From: a virus | Length of the DNA: 30,016 nucleotides | Reading direction: 5' to 3' (one strand) | IMG/VR virus record: IMGVR_UViG_3300026278_000002 | Coordinates: 1 to 30,016 of that record | In this document: positions 15,109-22,325 of the stretch, in pieces | Numbering within the stretch: the first letter of the stretch is position 1 | Layout: each line of letters starts with the position of its first letter | Translations under genes and position numbers: made by a program | The notes under the pieces: generated by a model | What the model was told of the DNA's origin: nothing | The model's input: the letters and a program-made list of their open reading frames with translations, nothing else | Databases searched by the model: none

Positions 15109-15504
15109 ATGAAAATGAACCTGAAGGTCATCATTGGCGCCCTGCGCGCCGGTCAAGAACTGCCACACACCACGGGCGTCAAGTGGGCGGGAATCGCTTT
15201 CACGGGCGTTTCGCTCGCCTTGACGGCACTATCCGGCGTTGCGCTCAGTCACGGCTGGATTCAAGCTGAGATCCCACCGGAGAATATCTATGAGCTGTCA
15301 AGCCTTTTGGTCAGCGCCGTACTTAGTGTACTCGGGTATCTCCAGATCGCCACGAGTACGCGCGTCGGGATTCCTGCTGGTCGTGGTAATCATGACGCTG
15401 AGTCTGACGGGATGCATGCTCAGTCAGTGTCGACCAACACTAACAAGCCCAATGGTCAAGATTCCGGCGCGCTCCCTGGCGGGCCTTTCTTTGGCGGTGA
15501 TTGA
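15109..15504 (+). CDS. Holin candidate with two membrane segments
   Basis: A 131-residue protein from the ATG at 15109 with GGAGG 6 bases upstream. Two hydrophobic segments are clear: residues ~25-48 ('WAGIAFTGVSLALTALSGVA') and ~60-78 ('LSSLLVSAVLSVLGYLQIA'), separated by a short loop. The soluble C-terminal ~50 residues are Gly/Asn/Ser-rich and low in structure, which is expected where the DNA also encodes the overlapping lipoprotein in the +1 frame. Holins open the inner membrane so that endolysin can reach the wall; the endolysin gene lies two genes downstream. Other small membrane proteins cannot be excluded. Confidence 0.55.
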   Translation: MKMNLKVIIGALRAGQELPHTTGVKWAGIAFTGVSLALTALSGVALSHGWIQAEIPPENIYELSSLLVSAVLSVLGYLQIATSTRVGIPAGRGNHDAESDGMHAQSVSTNTNKPNGQDSGALPGGPFFGGD

Positions 15505-15538
15505 AATAGCGCCCGGTATCAAGTGCCGGTTGGAGTGA
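15290..15538 (+). CDS. Outer-membrane lipoprotein, Rz1-like outer spanin, embedded in the holin frame
   Basis: An ORF in the +1 frame relative to the holin candidate. From the ATG at 15290 it encodes 82 residues; a TTG at 15239 is an alternative start. Residues ~23-42 are a lipoprotein signal: arginines, then 'GFLLVVVIMTLSLTGC' with lipobox L-T-G-C (Cys at residue 42, codon 15413-15415). The mature part is only ~41 residues and includes 'PTLTSPMVKIPARSLAG'. Small lipoproteins nested out of frame in another lysis gene are typical of outer spanins such as Rz1, which fuse inner and outer membranes in the last lysis step. The inner partner would have to be a neighbouring membrane protein. The ORF ends 2 bases before the next ATG. 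Confidence 0.6.
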   Translation: MSCQAFWSAPYLVYSGISRSPRVRASGFLLVVVIMTLSLTGCMLSQCRPTLTSPMVKIPARSLAGLSLAVIEIAPGIKCRLE

Positions 15539-15540
15539 GT

Positions 15541-16080
15541 ATGGCTAGAAAGAGAAAATCAACGCCGTATACCCAACGCGCGCCTGTGGCTAGACGTGTC
15601 CAGTACCACGACGACAGGGCGTCTCAGGACGACGTCTACAGCGCCCATATGCAGATTCGCGACATCAATCATCGGCTCGATATCACCCTGGGGCTGGTCG
15701 ATTCTCATGAAGCGCGAATCATGGGTATCGAGACACGCCAGCGCGAAGAGCGCGACATGATCGCTGAGGTCAGAGCGGATCTGTTGTTGTTGAAGCGGGA
15801 GAACGCGCGCACCTTGGAAGTCGTAGAAGGGACCAAGGCTTTACTCGAAAAGGTGATGGAAAACATCAACTGCCTGTCTGCGGCGCTCAGTAAACACATC
15901 CGGACAGAAGCGTCCGACTACTCGGTCCAGACCAAGCGCATCGAACTGCTGGCGAGAAGGATGTTGCTGGCCTGGGTGTCCTTTACAGGTCTAGCGATCA
16001 TCTGTTACGCGGTCTACAGTCAAATCACCGGGTCATTTATTGGTGACTTGATTCCGCACATCCTAGGGTTTGGCGTGTAA
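15541..16080 (+). CDS. Coiled-coil protein with C-terminal membrane anchor in the lysis cassette
   Basis: A 179-residue protein from the ATG at 15541 (six residues shorter than the longest ORF) with TTGGAG upstream. The N terminus is basic ('MARKRKSTPYTQRAPVARR'). Residues ~40-135 form a long coiled coil ('REERDMIAEVRADLLLLKR'). Residues ~145-165 are a transmembrane segment ('LAWVSFTGLAIICYAVYSQI'). Inner spanins have the opposite order (membrane segment first, coil second), so if this is the spanin partner it would have an unusual topology. It may instead be a lysis regulator or a virion membrane-contact protein. The stop overlaps the endolysin ATG (TAATG). Confidence 0.55.
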   Translation: MARKRKSTPYTQRAPVARRVQYHDDRASQDDVYSAHMQIRDINHRLDITLGLVDSHEARIMGIETRQREERDMIAEVRADLLLLKRENARTLEVVEGTKALLEKVMENINCLSAALSKHIRTEASDYSVQTKRIELLARRMLLAWVSFTGLAIICYAVYSQITGSFIGDLIPHILGFGV

Positions 16081-16823
16081 TGGACTTCAGGCTCGACCTT
16101 GGGCGTATCTTCACTATGGCGCGCCCGCGTGATCTCGACGAACTGGCGCCCTGGATCGCTGCGACGATGGCGAACTACGGCATCGATTCGCCCTTGCGGC
16201 AGTGCCATTTCCTGGCGCAGATTGGCCATGAAAGCGGCGAGTTGCGCTACCGGGAGGAGATCGCCACGGGTGACGCTTATGACATGCGCGCTGATCTCGG
16301 GAACACGCCGGAGCGCGATGGGGACGGACGCATCTGGAAGGGGCGGGGGCTGATCCAACTGACGGGCGCCTCCAACTACCGGAGCTATGCGGCATTCAAG
16401 CATCGACCGGACATCCTGGCCAACCCATCACTTGTGGCATCTGATCCTGAGTTGTGCTGTGACGTGGCTGGTTGGTATTGGGAACAACATGGGATCAACC
16501 TCTGGGCCGACTATGACGAACTGGAAGCCGTGACGCGCCTGGTCAATGGCGGTCTCAACGGTCTGCGCAATAGGCGTCGGTTGCTCGACATTGCCAAGTC
16601 CGTCTTGATTCGCGACCATAACGAGCAGCGCTCCGTGGCGGCGCTTCAGCGGGCGCTCAACCGATTGATCGACGCAGATCTATCCGTTGATGGGGTTATG
16701 GGGCGCCGGACTCGAACCGCCGTAATGCGCTTCCAGGCCGATCACGGACTCTTAGTTGATGGTGTCGCCGGACCCAAGACCTGGGCGCGCATCAACGAAC
16801 TACTGATCGCGCAGAGCAGATAA
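16080..16823 (+). CDS. Endolysin: GH19-type glycoside hydrolase with C-terminal peptidoglycan-binding domain
   Basis: A 247-residue protein. Residues ~15-175 match the chitinase-class GH19 lysozymes of phages: 'FLAQIGHESGELRYREE' with the likely general acid E51, then 'RIWKGRGLIQLTGASNY' (substrate groove), 'AGWYWEQHGIN' and 'VTRLVNGGLNGLRNRR'. Residues ~185-245 form a PG_binding_1 module ('LSVDGVMGRRTRTAVMRFQ' and 'VDGVAGPKTWARIN'). It cleaves glycan strands of peptidoglycan after holin opening. No signal peptide is present, which agrees with export through a holin. The ATG overlaps the upstream stop; a second ATG 12 codons on is a possible alternative start. Confidence 0.9.
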   Translation: MDFRLDLGRIFTMARPRDLDELAPWIAATMANYGIDSPLRQCHFLAQIGHESGELRYREEIATGDAYDMRADLGNTPERDGDGRIWKGRGLIQLTGASNYRSYAAFKHRPDILANPSLVASDPELCCDVAGWYWEQHGINLWADYDELEAVTRLVNGGLNGLRNRRRLLDIAKSVLIRDHNEQRSVAALQRALNRLIDADLSVDGVMGRRTRTAVMRFQADHGLLVDGVAGPKTWARINELLIAQSR

Positions 16824-16824
16824 C

Positions 16825-17241
16825 ATGGCTAACCTGCAACCCATCAGGCAGCGCGTGCAAGCCTTCATAGAGCACGAGCGCCCGTCCGGCCTGATGCTGG
16901 ACCCGGATCAAGTCATGGCCCAAGCCGTGGCGGCGACGCTGTTCTATCGCGGGTTCGCGCGACTCGACGAGCATTGGTCGCGGCTGGAGACGGACCCAGA
17001 CGCGCCGGAACTGGCGAGTATTGACGTCTCGACCCCGGTGAGTGATTCGGAATGGGCACTGATCCGCCCGCTGTTCCTGCTATACCTGGAGCGCGAGACG
17101 GCCCTGATGCTCGAAGCCTCGCGCGGGCTGGGTGTGGATGTCTTCGGGCGCTCGACGTCTGAGATTGCCGCAGACATCACTGCGGCCGAGCAGGAAATGG
17201 CGCATCGCGCCTTCCTGTTCCCCGCAATCACCGTCGTCTGA
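16825..17241 (+). CDS. Hypothetical protein upstream of the baseplate hub
   Basis: A 138-residue, largely helical protein: 'DPDQVMAQAVAATLFYRGFA', then 'DSEWALIRPLFLLYLERETA', then a final helix 'AADITAAEQEMAHRAF'. It has the look of a small connector or adaptor protein, but no family motif was recognised. It starts 1 base after the endolysin stop and ends 3 bases before the hub ATG, so it belongs to the same operon. A tail or baseplate assembly role is likely by context only. Confidence 0.5.
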   Translation: MANLQPIRQRVQAFIEHERPSGLMLDPDQVMAQAVAATLFYRGFARLDEHWSRLETDPDAPELASIDVSTPVSDSEWALIRPLFLLYLERETALMLEASRGLGVDVFGRSTSEIAADITAAEQEMAHRAFLFPAITVV

Positions 17242-17244
17242 TGG

Positions 17245-18996
17245 ATGTTCTACTACCACGACGAGACCGAGATTGACGGCGGGCTGATCAGTCTCGCTGT
17301 GCTGCGCTCAGATCTGGCGCCGATCCCTGAGACGCTCGAGATGGACATCCGGCTCGACAACACCAACCGCGCGCTACTGCAAGAGGGCAAAGACATCTAC
17401 GTCGGCGGCGGGCGCGCCTATCGGATTGTGCTGGCCGAGGTCTCGCGCCGCACAGCACAGCAAGGTGTGCGGCTGATTGAGACGATCAGTGTCACGGCGG
17501 TTCTGCGCGAGATGCAAGCGCTGACCTTTGTGCGCGATCGGGCGATCTGTCTTGAAGATACGACCCTGACCGACATCTACCGGGCCTGTGGCGCTGAGCT
17601 TAAGACCGAAATCAAGGGCGATGTCACCATCCCGGTCTATCACTGCATGGTCGGGGACACGCCTACGTTCGGGATTGCCAAGTTGTTCCAGGAGCACGGC
17701 GGGGTTCTGCGGGTCAACAGCGATGGCGAAATTGAGTTCATGCGACTGCCGGCCATCTTCGATCAAGATCCGGTCCTGTACCTACCGGCCAATGTCACTG
17801 AGGAAATTGCATCCGGCTTCATCGAGCGGCACGAGCTGCCCTGGTTCTTCAGTATCGACGCCGGAAACAACTTCGTCCTAGGCAACAACACCAAGCCGCG
17901 CCATGTGCGCTACATCCATCGCGCCTCAGAAGAGGTGTTGCGCAACATGACGCGCGTCCTGATCCAATCCAAGCGCGCGCTCGTTGACATCAACATGAGC
18001 ATCTGTGCCGGAGACTGCGCCGAATTGAGCGACGGGACCAAGCAAGCGGTCCTGACGGCGGCACATCACTATGCAACTGGAACCGATGGCATGGAGGTCT
18101 CGCAGTACACCCGCGTCTGGCTCGGGGTGCTGACGGGGACGGAGACCGAGGGCGGTGGGACGATCGAGGTCGCGGGGCCTGTGTGGGAAGGACTGCCTGG
18201 TGACGATGACGGCGACGATGACGAAGAGGATGAGGATCTCGCGGCATCACTGCCCGATTTCTATCTGGTGGACGCGTCCTATTATCCGGCGCTTCGCAAT
18301 TACCCCATCTTTCGGACGGGCAAGAGTGACGATCCCGATATCACGAGCGGTGATCACGTTAGGATAGACGATCTTTATACCCGCCCTGGGTATTCCGAAA
18401 AAGGAGGTAAAGGAGGTAATCGATCCCGCATCCCGTTCTCGCTTGAAAATTCAGACATCTATTTCATCAAGCTCTCAGATTCCGAGATCGAAGGAGGGAC
18501 TCAAATCACATGGCAATCTAGTGGCGGTTATTCGCTCGGCGATCGCTACATCCTGTGCGAAAAAGTCGTATCAATCATCGATGGTGTTCCGGTGCGTGCG
18601 CGGATCAGTCCGATGACGATAGTTCCTTGTCGGTTTAACGGACACTACGAAACATGGGATTGGAGCGCAACGAGCGTGTATGTCAGCTTTGATGTTGACC
18701 TCCCGATCTTCGACAGCGGCAGTTATGACCAGTGGTCCGCGGCCATTGTGTCACTTCTGCATCGCGCGGCAAACGGGACGGTTTACACCTTTATCTTTGA
18801 TGCTGATCAGTATCCGGGCGGGGTCTATACAAACAAACTTCTCACGCAAGGCGGCGATGCCTATATGTTAGGCTGGGGGATGGCAACCGCGCTGTCCGCG
18901 CAAGGGGTCGACCCGAGTAATCGCATACCCTATTCGGATGGGTACATCCAGATCAAGATCGGCATCCCTGGAAATCCAAAACTAATTCCGCGCTGA
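17245..18996 (+). CDS. Baseplate hub protein (gpD/gp27-like) with a C-terminal extension
   Basis: A 583-residue protein directly upstream of the spike gene. Residues ~1-310 look like a tail hub: 'VGGGRAYRIVLAEVSRRTAQ', 'RLIETISVTAVLREM', 'YHCMVGDTPTFGIAKLFQEH', 'GGVLRVNSDGEIEFMRLP', a typical gpD/gp27-style run. Residues ~317-332 are an Asp/Glu linker ('GDDDGDDDEEDEDL'). The last ~245 residues are a beta-rich domain of unknown family with many aromatic residues ('HYETWDWSATSVYVSFDVD'), which hubs normally lack. Codons in this part are more AT-rich than in the N-terminal half. Two tandem AAAGGAGGT copies at about 18400-18418 encode a Gly/Lys loop. The extension could be a receptor- or glycan-binding module (inference). 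Confidence 0.6.
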   Translation: MFYYHDETEIDGGLISLAVLRSDLAPIPETLEMDIRLDNTNRALLQEGKDIYVGGGRAYRIVLAEVSRRTAQQGVRLIETISVTAVLREMQALTFVRDRAICLEDTTLTDIYRACGAELKTEIKGDVTIPVYHCMVGDTPTFGIAKLFQEHGGVLRVNSDGEIEFMRLPAIFDQDPVLYLPANVTEEIASGFIERHELPWFFSIDAGNNFVLGNNTKPRHVRYIHRASEEVLRNMTRVLIQSKRALVDINMSICAGDCAELSDGTKQAVLTAAHHYATGTDGMEVSQYTRVWLGVLTGTETEGGGTIEVAGPVWEGLPGDDDGDDDEEDEDLAASLPDFYLVDASYYPALRNYPIFRTGKSDDPDITSGDHVRIDDLYTRPGYSEKGGKGGNRSRIPFSLENSDIYFIKLSDSEIEGGTQITWQSSGGYSLGDRYILCEKVVSIIDGVPVRARISPMTIVPCRFNGHYETWDWSATSVYVSFDVDLPIFDSGSYDQWSAAIVSLLHRAANGTVYTFIFDADQYPGGVYTNKLLTQGGDAYMLGWGMATALSAQGVDPSNRIPYSDGYIQIKIGIPGNPKLIPR

Positions 18997-19001
18997 AGAA
19001 T

Positions 19002-19382
19002 ATGTCAGACCGTGATAACAACTATGGCAGCTATTCCGGGCGCTGGCCGGGCGTGGTACGTGAATACGATGGCGCGCGGCGCCTGTGCCGGGTCGAGATC
19101 CCCGGTATCACCGATGGCGCCGAGACCTTACCCAATGCTGAGATTGAGTACCCGATCGGCGACAGGACGCGCGGCAAACTGTCTACGGAGATTGAGATCC
19201 TGCCCGGCGATGCGGTCTGGATCGCCTTCATCGGCGGCGACCCGCGCTATCCAATCATTACCGGCTGGCGTCTGCCGCGCGAAGGAAACGATGTCGACTG
19301 GCGGCGCTGGCATCACAAGAATGTCGAACTGATGGCCGATCAGGTCGCGCGCATCAAGGCCAAGCGGATCGAACTGAACTGA
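19002..19382 (+). CDS. Baseplate spike protein (gpV/gp5-like, OB-fold)
   Basis: A 126-residue protein. The OB-fold pattern of tail spikes is clear: 'GRWPGVVREYDGARRLCRVE', 'GAETLPNAEIEYPIGD', 'LPGDAVWIAFIGGDPRYPII' and 'GWRLPREGND'. The C-terminal part ('HHKNVELMADQVARIKAKRI') resembles the start of the trimeric beta-helix of gp5/gpV, but it stops early, so the needle is short. The missing tip is supplied by the PAAR gene next door. The trimer caps the tube and pierces the outer membrane. Its stop is followed by a second in-frame TGA, and the PAAR gene is in the same frame 21 bases on. Confidence 0.8.
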   Translation: MSDRDNNYGSYSGRWPGVVREYDGARRLCRVEIPGITDGAETLPNAEIEYPIGDRTRGKLSTEIEILPGDAVWIAFIGGDPRYPIITGWRLPREGNDVDWRRWHHKNVELMADQVARIKAKRIELN

Positions 19383-19402
19383 GGTTGAACTAAGGCTGAA
19401 CT
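19376..19402 (+). repeat. Three GAACT repeats at 11-bp spacing across the spike-PAAR junction
   Basis: GAACT occurs at 19376, 19387 and 19398 (11 bp apart), with an additional copy at 19371. The intervals are imperfect copies of GAACTGAGGTT. The repeat contains the spike stop TGA (19380-19382) and another in-frame TGA (19386-19388), then runs to the PAAR ATG at 19404. It looks like a local duplication that separated two genes in the same frame. Confidence 0.55.
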
Positions 19403-19403
19403 G

Positions 19404-19667
19404 ATGCCGAAGATCGCGCATATCGACGACCCGATCAGTCACGGCGGTAGAGTAATCGCTGCGTCTGATGACGTCTTTGCCGATGGGCGAGCCGTGGCGC
19501 GTGTGGGCGACATAGCGCTATGCCGCAAGCATGGACGAGTTCGCATCCTGACAGGGTCAAGCACGGTGTTCGTCAACGGGCGCGCCGCCGCCGTCGACGG
19601 CTCGAAGTGCTCATGCGGGGCGAGCGTTTTGGTGCCTAACGGGTCAGTGTTCGCCGACGAAAACTGA
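19404..19667 (+). CDS. PAAR-domain spike tip protein
   Basis: An 87-residue protein, the normal length for a single PAAR domain. Typical features are the N-terminal 'MPKIAHIDDPISHGG', 'SDDVFADGRAVARVGD', a central Cys-x-x-His ('ALCRKHG'), 'TVFVNGRAAAVDGS', the Cys pair 'KCSCG' and 'LVPNGSVFADEN'. PAAR proteins form a metal-binding cone on the end of the spike trimer and help it pierce the membrane. Its position directly after the OB-fold spike is the expected one. It lies in the same reading frame as the spike. Confidence 0.88.
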   Translation: MPKIAHIDDPISHGGRVIAASDDVFADGRAVARVGDIALCRKHGRVRILTGSSTVFVNGRAAAVDGSKCSCGASVLVPNGSVFADEN

Positions 19668-19688
19668 AGGTACGCCGGAAAATTAAGC

Positions 19689-19716
19689 TAGACCAGACCA
19701 TTCTCCCATCCATAAT
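19689..19716 (+). promoter_or_regulatory. Candidate sigma-70 promoter for the antirestriction operon
   Basis: The 81-bp gap after the PAAR gene is less GC-rich than its surroundings. It contains TAGACC (19689-19694) and CATAAT (19711-19716) with a 16-bp spacer: four and five of six consensus matches. It is the only sizeable gap between the baseplate genes and the Dar-like genes and may mark a new transcription unit. Weak evidence from pattern only. Confidence 0.3.
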
Positions 19717-19748
19717 GATGCCCATGTTCCAGCGCAGAAGTCGTCACC

Positions 19749-20234
19749 ATGTCCAACATCCTGTTCTCATTCGAAGACCTTGCTAAAGGTGGGGCGATGA
19801 ACGCCATCAAGCGGGCGTTCAAGAAGTACAACCTGGAGCCGACCATCATTGAGGCTCTGCCCAGCGTCAAACGGACCAGTGGTATCAGCTATCGCGAACT
19901 GGCGTTGACGTGGTCTGACTCGCAACAGGTCATCCTACGCGTCAAGCAGTCCGGCGACATTTTCCAAGTCCTTATCAACGGCAAGTTGTTCCCAATCAAG
20001 AGCCAGGACGATCATATGCGTGCCGTGCGCGAGATCGTCGACGCCCTCGACGCCAAGCGAGCCGCGTTCCAGAAAGCTTTAGCTCGCCGCAAGACCGCGC
20101 TCCCGAGATCCATCAAGACTGCCGCACCCAAGATGCTGGAGGCCCTGACCCAGCGTCGTGACGACCTGATCGTCCTGCGCGACGGTCTGCGCGAGCAACT
20201 CGCCGAAATCACTGCCCAAGGAGCCCAGTCGTGA
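19749..20234 (+). CDS. DarA C-terminal-domain-like antirestriction protein
   Basis: A 161-residue protein. 'KRTSGISYRELALTWSDSQQ', 'RVKQSGDIFQVLINGKLFPI', 'QDDHMRAVREIVDALDAKRA' and 'IKTAAPKMLEALTQRRDDL' match my recollection of the family typified by the C-terminal domain of phage P1 DarA (defence against restriction A). In P1, Dar proteins are packaged in the head and protect injected DNA from type I restriction. The next gene carries a DarA_N-like domain, so the two halves are on separate genes here. The last ~35 residues are a helix. The stop overlaps the next GTG start (GTGA). The family call is from memory of conserved motifs and needs a profile search. Confidence 0.65.
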   Translation: MSNILFSFEDLAKGGAMNAIKRAFKKYNLEPTIIEALPSVKRTSGISYRELALTWSDSQQVILRVKQSGDIFQVLINGKLFPIKSQDDHMRAVREIVDALDAKRAAFQKALARRKTALPRSIKTAAPKMLEALTQRRDDLIVLRDGLREQLAEITAQGAQS

Positions 20235-21970
20235 CCCGTTCATTTTTATGGAATGAACACGCCGAACTGCTAACCAAGCCGCTTGCTACGGCCCTGATGG
20301 ATCTGCGTCGCGAGGATGGCGACAATGACCTCCTGATGGACCCAGTGACGCTGGCAGAACTGACCGAGGAAGCCGACCGGATGCTGGCCATTGATGGCAT
20401 AGTGGCGCAGTACAACGAGCTTGAGCATGTCGCCGGCCAGATGGAAATGGTCATGAAACGCGCTTCTGGGACGGTTAAGCCTATAGCTAAGCAGATCAGC
20501 GACCCATTCACCCAATATGGCGTACTGCAAGTCGTGCTGCTGTTCGAGCTGTCGGACGGGCAGACGATCAGTGTCTACTTCCACAACCCAGACACCACAC
20601 CCAAGAAAATCAAGGCCACCGATGAGCTGGTGAGTTGGAAGTGGCTCTTGAACAAGAAGGACGTAACCATCTTAGTCGCGCCCGAGCAGGGGAAGGAACT
20701 GAACGTTCGCGAAGTGGCACGCCGGATCATGAAGGCCGCCGAGAAGAACAGTGCGGCGTTTGTGCGCAACAACGCCAAGCGTTCTGAGCGGTTGCGGGCG
20801 ATCGAGTCCTTAAAGACCGAAATTGCCGAGCTTGAGACAGAGTGCAAGGATCTAGAGCGGCAAATTGATGAGGCGCGGGCGCGGCAGGAGGAACTGTCCG
20901 TCGCAGCGCACACCGAGCGCGACGAGACCGCGCCAGACACGCCAGATCTGGACCGCGACGCCATTGCTCGTGTTGACGCAGCCTATCACTTCGAGCACGC
21001 CAGCGACGAGTTCAAGGAATGGCTCGCCGAATCGCTTGACAATCGCAACCATTCCCCGTTCGTGACCGCGCGCGAGATGGACAAGCGCGCCAAGGCCAAT
21101 GGCGCCACGATCGAATGGGGGTTCTTCAACGGGTCCGCGCTCGACTCAGTCGACGTCGACGAGGGTGACGAGGATTGGGACGATGAAGAAAGCGCGCCAG
21201 ACCAGGACACCGCCCTGCTGTTCGACAGCAACCCAAACTGGCGCAGGCAACCCCGCGAACGTCGCACCGGGCGCTGGCGCCAGTCGCGCCGGCGCCAACT
21301 CGCGGCGGCGGGTAAGAAGGCCGGGCGCGCCGTGGCCAAGGCAGCGCGTCAGGCTAGTAGCTATGTCACGCAAGCACTTAAAGGTAATAACAAAACCGGT
21401 CGCTTGCTGCATGGCGCGGTCAACGCCCTGGGAAATGCGTCCCAGATAGACCCTGGTATAGCCGCAATTAATGAACTGGCCGGCGGCATCAAAGCGATCA
21501 AAGGTATCTTCGACTCAGTTCAGTCCGACTATGTCGGCAAGATCCGCAAGGACGGCGAGATTGTTGGGCGCGTCGATATGGATGACGACGGCAAGGCTAT
21601 GGTCTTCGTCGGAGAAGAGGGGAGCGAAAGGGTTTCAATACCTGGAAAGCCTGAAATCTCGGTTGTCTATTCCGATGACGACGCGCCCGACATGGTCGAT
21701 TGGCTATTTGCGGGGCTGGCCGGTAGTCATGGCGATATTGAGCCGCAACCAACCGGCGGTAATGAGCCGGGCCAGCGCGCCGCCCTAGAGACCGCGCTCC
21801 AGGAGCTCATCGACCATGAGACCAACATCGACCGCTACGACGCCGAACTCGACCGAATCGCCAATCTAGCTGAGGCGGCGGGGTTGATGGAAGTTCTGGA
21901 CGCTAAGCTCAATGAGGCAGCCGACAAGCTCACCGTCCTGCTGAACGAGGAGGCCGCCCGTGCCGCTTGA
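20231..21970 (+). CDS. DarA N-terminal-domain-like polyvalent protein
   Basis: A 579-residue protein starting at a GTG inside the previous stop. Residues ~1-180 match the DarA_N-type domain: 'LTKPLATALMDLRREDGDND', 'VVLLFELSDGQTISVYFHNP', 'ELVSWKWLLNKKDVTILVAP' and 'VREVARRIMKAAEKNSAAF'. Residues ~185-225 are a coiled coil. An acidic stretch (~304-330, 'DVDEGDEDWDDEES') is followed by a strongly basic one (~337-375, 'RRQPRERRTGRWRQSRRR'). A Gly/Ala-rich helix and a helical C-terminal region follow. The modular make-up fits polyvalent proteins injected with phage DNA. The protein likely acts in the head or early after injection to block restriction (inference from P1). Confidence 0.65.
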   Translation: MTRSFLWNEHAELLTKPLATALMDLRREDGDNDLLMDPVTLAELTEEADRMLAIDGIVAQYNELEHVAGQMEMVMKRASGTVKPIAKQISDPFTQYGVLQVVLLFELSDGQTISVYFHNPDTTPKKIKATDELVSWKWLLNKKDVTILVAPEQGKELNVREVARRIMKAAEKNSAAFVRNNAKRSERLRAIESLKTEIAELETECKDLERQIDEARARQEELSVAAHTERDETAPDTPDLDRDAIARVDAAYHFEHASDEFKEWLAESLDNRNHSPFVTAREMDKRAKANGATIEWGFFNGSALDSVDVDEGDEDWDDEESAPDQDTALLFDSNPNWRRQPRERRTGRWRQSRRRQLAAAGKKAGRAVAKAARQASSYVTQALKGNNKTGRLLHGAVNALGNASQIDPGIAAINELAGGIKAIKGIFDSVQSDYVGKIRKDGEIVGRVDMDDDGKAMVFVGEEGSERVSIPGKPEISVVYSDDDAPDMVDWLFAGLAGSHGDIEPQPTGGNEPGQRAALETALQELIDHETNIDRYDAELDRIANLAEAAGLMEVLDAKLNEAADKLTVLLNEEAARAA

Positions 21971-22322
21971 TTTTCGTGAAAAACGCCGACTCCAGAAGAT
22001 TGTTGCCGAGCAGCAATCCGCCCTGCGCTCAGACCTGGGCTTCCAGGCTAAGCGCCGAGCGCAGAAGATCATGCGCGAGTCCCTGGCCAAGCTCGGGGCC
22101 GGAGCCGCGCCTCAGACTGAAAACCCGGCGTTAGCCCTGCTGCGCGCCATTCTCAGTGGCAAGCATGACGGGCTTGGTCTTGCCGGGTTGTTGGATAAGA
22201 TCGAGATGGCCATTATAGATTTGAATAGCAGCGGCAACCTTTTTGGTGAAAACGAGGTTTTGGCCGACGATGCAATCACGTATTGGGCCAAACTCGAGGC
22301 CGCTACACCGGTTGGCGAATAA
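21960..22322 (+). CDS. Small accessory protein of the antirestriction module
   Basis: A 120-residue protein starting at a GTG with GAGGAGG upstream, overlapping the preceding gene by 11 bases. It has a basic helical N terminus ('FREKRRLQKIVAEQQSALRS', 'FQAKRRAQKIMRESLAKLG') and a helical C terminus ('DDAITYWAKLEAA'). Small proteins of this look sit between DarA-like and MTase-helicase genes in other prophages as far as I recall, but no function is known to me. It is followed after 3 bases by the interrupted small gene. Confidence 0.5.
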   Translation: MPLDFREKRRLQKIVAEQQSALRSDLGFQAKRRAQKIMRESLAKLGAGAAPQTENPALALLRAILSGKHDGLGLAGLLDKIEMAIIDLNSSGNLFGENEVLADDAITYWAKLEAATPVGE

Positions 22323-22325
22323 GAC

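Noticed and set aside
19689-19870. Small minus-strand frame across the gap before the Dar-like genes
   Set aside because: It overlaps the start of a gene with conserved motifs and has no features of its own; all convincing genes here are on the + strand.
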